From an archaeon (GTDB lineage: Archaea; Nanobdellota; Nanobdellia; Woesearchaeales; GW2011-AR9), in assembly GCA_020053615.1 (NCBI GenBank), contig JAGVMW010000185.1, forward strand, positions 1 to 8,407: a stretch of 8,407 nucleotides of DNA. Reading direction: 5' to 3'. The notes under the pieces were generated by a model that saw only the letters and a program-made list of their open reading frames with translations, had not been told where the DNA came from and ran no database searches. A program made the position numbers and the translations under genes. Positions 4,961 through 8,407 of this stretch are shown in pieces (within the stretch, counting starts at the first letter, position 1; every line of letters begins with the position of its first letter).

Positions 4961-5122
4961 CTTCGAAATCCTCGTAGAAATAATCGTAAAAGCGACATCT
5001 CCGTAGGTCGAGTCGTTCCGCTCTGCTCCACTCGTGAGTTCGCTACGCAAACAGCCACCCCTCTGTCGCTCTCAATGAGATGTAATCGCAGGGATTTCGA
5101 CCTGATGATGCTAAACTTATCT
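4946..5122. repeat. Palindromic repeat element, copy 1
   Basis: The ends are a perfect 16-bp inverted repeat (AGATAAGTTTAGCATC at 4946-4961, complement at 5107-5122), continued by TCGAAATCC/GGATTTCGA (4963-4971, 5092-5100). Further inward ACATCTC (4995-5001) pairs with GAGATGT (5077-5083), or AGCGACA (4991-4997) with TGTCGCT (5064-5070). It fills the gap between the coiled-coil stop and the downstream Nudix start. It is homologous to 6022-6153 in opposite orientation. Confidence 0.8.
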
Positions 5123-5126
5123 CTCA

Positions 5127-5993
5127 TCATTCCCGTGTCGCCTGAAATGCTAGAATGTCTTCTGTGGTTAACTTCTTCCCTTTTCGCAGCTTCTCTTTGA
5201 CTTCTGTAGTCCTTTCCTGAACTTTAGTCTTGAAATCTCTTTCATCATCCTCGTGAAGCAGCTTAGTTATCTCAGTCAAACGAGGCTGTTTAATTTCTAG
5301 CTCTTTCTTCGCCTGCTCAAATTTAGTTTTAAGTGATAAGTAAGCCTCTACCAACGGCTTCTCTTCTTCCCGGAATTTCTTCAGCTCTTCGTACAAACGA
5401 TTTATCTCTTCATGTCTTTCTTGCGACTGCTGAGCTAATTCCTGAACCGCATGATGTGAATCTTCCGCTTTTTTCCGGACTTCATACAAATTGGCTGAAG
5501 CAGTGCTAACTTCTCTCCATGCTACACCCATCTTTTCCAACTCTTTAAACTTGGCCTGAAGCTCTTTAATCTTCTTATGAAGCTTCTTCTCTGCCTCAAA
5601 CGGCATAACCTCAGTTTCAATTTTAGTTTGAATACGTTGAATCATTTGTTTAAGCTTAACAGGATCTTCCTCCATTTCAATCTCTCCCATTAACTTCTTC
5701 TTTTTCTCAGAAACTTCTTTTCTCTCTTCCGCTTTACTCTTAACTTCCTGATTAAACTTATCTCGGGTTCCTTTCTGCTCTTTAACCTGTTTGGTTAATT
5801 CATCTCTCTGTTTCTTTAACTCTTGAATCTTAGAAGCACGAAACTTAATCTTATCCCGTAAAGAACGTAGCTCACGAAACTTCTCTTCTTTCTGGTTGCC
5901 AAAAGAATTTAACTGTGGCTTTAACTCAGCTACCTCTCTCTTCAATTTCTGGAATTCCTGCCGTAATTCCTCTGAATTTTTTACCTCATCCAT
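5127..5993 (-). CDS. COG1340-type coiled-coil protein
   Basis: The 288-residue product is almost entirely charged heptad-like coiled coil. Its landmarks fit the archaeal COG1340 family (sometimes misannotated as phosphoserine phosphatase): repeated QELKKQRDELTKQVKEQK units near the start, IQRIQTKIETEVMPFEAEKKL in the middle, the AEDSHHAVQEL...ERHEEINRLYEEL region, and a C-terminal RKGKKLTTEDILAFQ that ends many members. The function is not established; a structural role is often guessed. There is no signal peptide or membrane segment. I prefer the ATG at 5991-5993 over a GTG three codons upstream, because a TATA box lies about 30 nt before it and neither start has a Shine-Dalgarno. It is flanked by two inverted palindromic repeats, and a terminator after L12 separates it from the ribosomal genes. 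Confidence 0.85.
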   Translation of the reverse strand: MDEVKNSEELRQEFQKLKREVAELKPQLNSFGNQKEEKFRELRSLRDKIKFRASKIQELKKQRDELTKQVKEQKGTRDKFNQEVKSKAEERKEVSEKKKKLMGEIEMEEDPVKLKQMIQRIQTKIETEVMPFEAEKKLHKKIKELQAKFKELEKMGVAWREVSTASANLYEVRKKAEDSHHAVQELAQQSQERHEEINRLYEELKKFREEEKPLVEAYLSLKTKFEQAKKELEIKQPRLTEITKLLHEDDERDFKTKVQERTTEVKEKLRKGKKLTTEDILAFQATRE

Positions 5994-6019
5994 AAGTATC
6001 ACGTGTTGGGGTGATTTGG

Positions 6020-6027
6020 TTATATTT
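6020..6027 (-). promoter_or_regulatory. TATA box for the coiled-coil gene, inside the repeat arm
   Basis: On the minus strand AAATATAA is centred about 30 nt before the ATG at 5993, close to archaeal leaderless spacing. It overlaps the outer end of the palindromic repeat, so the repeat may have brought in the promoter. Confidence 0.4.
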
Positions 6028-6153
6028 GTTTACATCATCAGATCGAAATTCTTTCCGGTTTTACTTGCCCATGGTGATAGGGGGACTTGCCCCCCACGGG
6101 GATGTCGCCCCCGCGAAATCACTTCTGGAATTTCGAAGATGCTAAACAAATAT
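6022..6153. repeat. Palindromic repeat element, copy 2
   Basis: The outer ends ATATTTGTTTA (6022-6032) and TAAACAAATAT (6143-6153) pair perfectly, as do TCGAAATT (6043-6050) and AATTTCGA (6129-6136). The centre is GC-rich with two adjacent small hairpins: GGGGG/CCCCC (6080-6094) and GGGG/CCCC (6098-6112). The 18-mer ATTTCGAAGATGCTAAAC (6130-6147) is identical to the complement of 4952-4969 in copy 1, and GATGTCGC (6101-6108) is shared at almost the same distance. It occupies the gap between the L12 terminator and the coiled-coil gene. Confidence 0.8.
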
Positions 6154-6183
6154 TGTTTCAAATCACATCTCGTTTAAAGATAA

Positions 6184-6208
6184 AGACTAAAATAAATAAA
6201 AAAAAGTC
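6184..6208 (-). terminator. T-rich terminator after L12
   Basis: Shortly after the L12 stop, the minus strand reads GACTTTTTTTTATTTATTTT. It has a run of eight T followed by more T-rich sequence, the usual archaeal intrinsic terminator form without a strong hairpin. Confidence 0.65.
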
Positions 6209-6221
6209 AAATCTTGCTGGC

Positions 6222-6527
6222 TTAGCCAAACAAAGCGCCTAGTCCGGCAGCAGCAGCAGCTTCAGCTTTCTTTTCATCTTCCTTAGGCTTTTCTTCCTTC
6301 TTAGCTTCAGCATGATGTCCAGTAGCAGGAGCAGCAGCAACAGGAGCAGCTACAGCAGCTTTCTTGATAGCTTCTTCGATGTTCACTCCCTGAAGCGCAG
6401 CGACTAAAGCTTTAACTCTAGCATCATCAACTTTAACCCCAGCAGCAGTAAGCACAGCTTTAACTGCACTATCACTGATTTCTTTTCCTGCTTTGTGAAG
6501 CAGCATTGCGACGTAAATATATTCCAT
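6222..6527 (-). CDS. rpl12: Large-subunit ribosomal protein L12 (archaeal P1-type stalk protein)
   Basis: The 101-residue protein has the archaeal stalk layout: an N-terminal dimerisation domain (MEYIYVAMLLHKAGKEI through VNIEEAIKKA), an alanine-rich hinge, a charged Lys/Glu region, and the C-terminal GLGALFG that captures translation factors on the ribosome. It binds as dimers to L10 in the stalk of the large subunit. A clear GGAGG lies about 8 nt before the ATG. The 72-nt gap to L10 leaves room for a separate signal; on the minus strand an AT-rich CATAAAAAACC (6565-6575) is a possible weak promoter that could boost the multi-copy L12. Length and motifs are normal. Confidence 0.97.
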   Translation of the reverse strand: MEYIYVAMLLHKAGKEISDSAVKAVLTAAGVKVDDARVKALVAALQGVNIEEAIKKAAVAAPVAAAPATGHHAEAKKEEKPKEDEKKAEAAAAAGLGALFG

Positions 6528-6599
6528 TTTTTATTCCTCCGTATTCTTTGTAAGTGTACCTTTCGGTTTTTTATGTGAACGTCAGCTCTTGAGTTTAAT

Positions 6600-7574
6600 T
6601 TATTCTTTAACTTTAACCTTCACGTCACGAAGTGTTCCTCCTTTCTGCATGTGCTCAAACAATTCTTTGGTTTGATCCTCTTTTACATGTCCAAAGTAGG
6701 GATCTCCTTCGTTTTTTTTCGGCTCTACTTGTGCCTCGATACTTCCCGCTTCTTTAACTGCCAGAGCCTGGGACTCGGCTTTCGCCAAGAGCTCATCTTT
6801 GGTAAAGTCGTTTAGTACATTTCCTTCCATAGCAATTGTCTTAGCTTCTCTAAATGCTTTCTGTAATAGTAATTCAGTAGTCTCTGAAGTTGGATAAGCG
6901 CATTCCATAGCCAAATTAAACGCCCATTGAGCTGCTTGAGTGAAATTCTGGGCATACTCAGCTTCATCAATGTGCAGTTGCTTAGCATCAAAAGCTAATC
7001 CATTTTCCCACACGGAAACTAAATTCATGCCAATTTCCATCGGCTTAATATCTAACTTTTTGAGTACATCAGATAATTTTTGTGAGATAATATCTCCTTC
7101 TTTAGCAATTCTAGTGTCAGAAATAACGGCTAACTTTCCAGCTTCTACTTTAGTCTTTATTCCTACTCCCGCTAACTCGGAAATGATTGGTCCAGGAGCA
7201 AAACTGGTTGGTCCAGCTTTGACCATAATATCTCTTGGTGCAATCTGTCCCGGCTTGGCTGCTGCTTCTGACTTGTTCTTTTGGATAAATGAATATAATG
7301 AAAATGGATTATCTTTGGTAAAAATTAATGCGGGCATGCCTTTAAGCTTCTCAATTAAAGGAGTGATATTCTCTCGCTTAGATTCTTGAATTGCTCTCAT
7401 TATCAAGTTCTTACGAGCCATAGTTAACTTTATGCCCTTGCCCCGAAGAATTCCACGCATCTTCTGCAGCTGCTCTCCCGGCAGGTTTTCCATATTAACT
7501 ATACCGATGATAGGATAGCTCTGAATATCTTTGGTTAACTCTTGTACTCGTTTTATTTTTTTGTCGCTGACCAT
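6600..7574 (-). CDS. rpl10: Large-subunit ribosomal protein L10 (archaeal P0), with unusual C-terminus
   Basis: The 324-residue protein has the P0 N-terminal rRNA-binding domain (YPIIGIVNMENLPGEQLQKMR near 20-40, GIKLTMARKNLIMRAI near 47-62). The archaeal insertion domain follows (KAGPTSFAPGPIISEL, KLAVISDTRIAKEGDIIS). The helical spine then binds L12 dimers (AEYAQNFTQAAQWAFNLAMECAYPT onward). It forms the base of the ribosomal stalk. In most archaea P0 ends in an acidic tail with GLGxLFG like L12. Here the last 34 residues (291-324) instead start DPYFGHVKEDQTKEL and end in basic VKVKVKE with no such motif. The start ATG is seven nt after the L1 stop, and an AGGTG Shine-Dalgarno overlaps that stop, so translation is probably coupled. 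Confidence 0.96.
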   Translation of the reverse strand: MVSDKKIKRVQELTKDIQSYPIIGIVNMENLPGEQLQKMRGILRGKGIKLTMARKNLIMRAIQESKRENITPLIEKLKGMPALIFTKDNPFSLYSFIQKNKSEAAAKPGQIAPRDIMVKAGPTSFAPGPIISELAGVGIKTKVEAGKLAVISDTRIAKEGDIISQKLSDVLKKLDIKPMEIGMNLVSVWENGLAFDAKQLHIDEAEYAQNFTQAAQWAFNLAMECAYPTSETTELLLQKAFREAKTIAMEGNVLNDFTKDELLAKAESQALAVKEAGSIEAQVEPKKNEGDPYFGHVKEDQTKELFEHMQKGGTLRDVKVKVKE

Positions 7575-7581
7575 GTTACAC

Positions 7582-8226
7582 CTAAGATATCTTCACCGGT
7601 TTGCTCATAGTAAGTTTTAAGCAGGCATTTTTGACATTCTGATTTTCGTCCTGAGGTAATTGCTTAGCTATAGTATTGTATATCGCTAACACATTCTCAA
7701 TAATTTCATTATCCGGCTGGCTTTCCCGACCGATTTTGCATTGTAAGTTTAGTGCTTTTTTAGCAGATAAGCGTACAGTTGAACGAAACTTTTTAGTTAA
7801 AACATCCAAGTTAGCGTTAGGAGGGAAAACTGCACCCATCTTAGGGTTGGGCATCTTTCCTCGAGTGCCTAATATCTTACCGAAGGCAGCTGCCACTTTT
7901 GGCATTAAGTTTGCTTGAGAAATGAAATAATCGTAATCTACCGCTAGTTTCTTAGCAGTTTTCTTCTCACCATAAGTGGGAAATTCGGTTTCTTTTATCA
8001 CTAAATCACAAAATTTTAACGCATTTTCAGCAATAGTGGGGTCAACAAACGCTACTATCTTGGTCTTTTCTCCACGTTGAAAAGGAACGGTAACGAAGAA
8101 ATCTAAAGGATTGACTTTTAAATCAACATTCTTAAGATTAATAGTAAGATCATAAGACTGCACAAACTTGCGCTTAGGCAGCTGCTTTAATTCATCCAGA
8201 GCTTTTTGAACTTGTTCTTTATTCAT
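7582..8226 (-). CDS. rpl1: Large-subunit ribosomal protein L1
   Basis: The 214-residue length is usual for archaeal L1. The signature ILGTRGKMPNPK lies near 118-129, followed by STVRLSAKKALNLQCKIGRE. It binds 23S rRNA at the mobile L1 stalk, which helps deacylated tRNA leave the E site. In bacteria and methanogens L1 also represses its own mRNA by binding an rRNA-like structure. Here an SD-sequestering hairpin is seen just before the gene, but no clear rRNA mimic. AGGAGGT sits 5 nt before the ATG. L11, often the preceding gene, is not within the 180 nt shown upstream. L10 follows with a 7-nt gap. Confidence 0.97.
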   Translation of the reverse strand: MNKEQVQKALDELKQLPKRKFVQSYDLTINLKNVDLKVNPLDFFVTVPFQRGEKTKIVAFVDPTIAENALKFCDLVIKETEFPTYGEKKTAKKLAVDYDYFISQANLMPKVAAAFGKILGTRGKMPNPKMGAVFPPNANLDVLTKKFRSTVRLSAKKALNLQCKIGRESQPDNEIIENVLAIYNTIAKQLPQDENQNVKNACLKLTMSKPVKIS

Positions 8227-8230
8227 TATG

Positions 8231-8252
8231 ACCTCCTACTAAAAAATAGTAG
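8231..8252 (-). promoter_or_regulatory. Shine-Dalgarno of L1 overlapped by a hairpin
   Basis: The minus strand forms a 6-bp stem, CTACTA with TAGTAG, around a T5 loop (8236-8252). Its 3' strand overlaps the first bases of AGGAGGT (8231-8237), the Shine-Dalgarno of L1. Such a stem could limit initiation and is a possible site for translational control of the ribosomal operon. Confidence 0.5.
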
Positions 8253-8283
8253 TTGTAACGGTTTAGATGCTAGGATGGCGGTT

Positions 8284-8301
8284 TATTTATAAAGATTTCG
8301 G
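8284..8301 (-). promoter_or_regulatory. Archaeal BRE/TATA promoter of the L1-L10-L12 operon
   Basis: On the minus strand CCGAAATC is followed by CTTTATAAATA, a good BRE plus TATA match. Transcription would start near 8258-8262, giving a leader of about 35 nt that includes the L1 Shine-Dalgarno hairpin. The rest of 8302-8407 is AT-rich, without a gene I can support. Confidence 0.65.
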
Positions 8302-8407
8302 CAGTGGTGGCTTTGCGTATAAATTATTTCACATCTTCCGTACAGTAATATTATAAAAAATTCTGTGTATTTTGAACTGTTCACAAATGCTATTTACACT
8401 AAATAAA

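Noticed and set aside
4961..5050. N-terminal extension of the Nudix frame up to 5050
   Set aside because: It lies wholly within the palindromic repeat, has no Nudix-family similarity, and the family start fits the ATG at 4960.
5077..5122. C/D box sRNA suggested by CTGATGATG in the repeat arm
   Set aside because: No good C box, D box and terminal stem set at the required spacing; the motif is explained as part of the repeated arm.
8369..8382. ATTTTGAACTGTTC shared with 27-40 in the RhuM gene, as a possible RhuM fragment or direct repeat around the window
   Set aside because: A single 14-bp AT-rich match is within chance for this window, and the surrounding frames do not continue RhuM similarity.

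Overview
The window looks like a piece of a DPANN-type archaeal chromosome (a Woesearchaeota- or Pacearchaeota-like lineage is my inference). Ribosomal protein genes in archaeal form (L1, the P0-type L10, and L12/P1 ending in GLGALFG) lie in the archaeal order L1-L10-L12. A COG1340-type coiled-coil protein follows, and several genes have TATA boxes about 26-31 nt before their start codons, as on near-leaderless archaeal mRNAs.

Right part (about 3608-8407, all genes on the minus strand, read right to left): a TATA promoter and an SD-sequestering hairpin precede L1. L10 and L12 follow, then a T-rich terminator. Next is the coiled-coil gene, a Nudix hydrolase, an 85-residue DUF3850/ASCH-like protein, and a second Nudix hydrolase with an acidic tail. 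The coiled-coil gene is bracketed by two inverted copies of an imperfect palindromic repeat (4946-5122 and 6022-6153). One copy supplies the start codon of the downstream Nudix gene.

Left part (1 to about 3530) is accessory DNA. It starts with the 5' part of a RhuM-family gene. A 435-nt non-coding stretch with a short direct repeat follows. Then comes a two-gene cassette: a zinc-ribbon HNH endonuclease and a HEPN-domain protein with an intact R-N-D-I-A-H motif. The cassette is framed by inverted arms made of four short conserved blocks with variable spacers (548-635 and 2029-2165). This is the best candidate here for an undescribed mobile or defence unit.

An IS110-family element of the IS1111 type (18-bp perfect inverted repeats, 2172-3474) sits at the outer edge of the right arm. 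A third, diverged copy of the outer arm lies just beyond it (3486-3523). The transposase has a long 3' non-coding end with several hairpins. It also carries short matches to DNA on both sides of the element, as expected of a bridge RNA/seekRNA. The residue at the usual catalytic serine position appears to be threonine.

Family assignments rest on motif recognition by eye. No database search or folding program was run.
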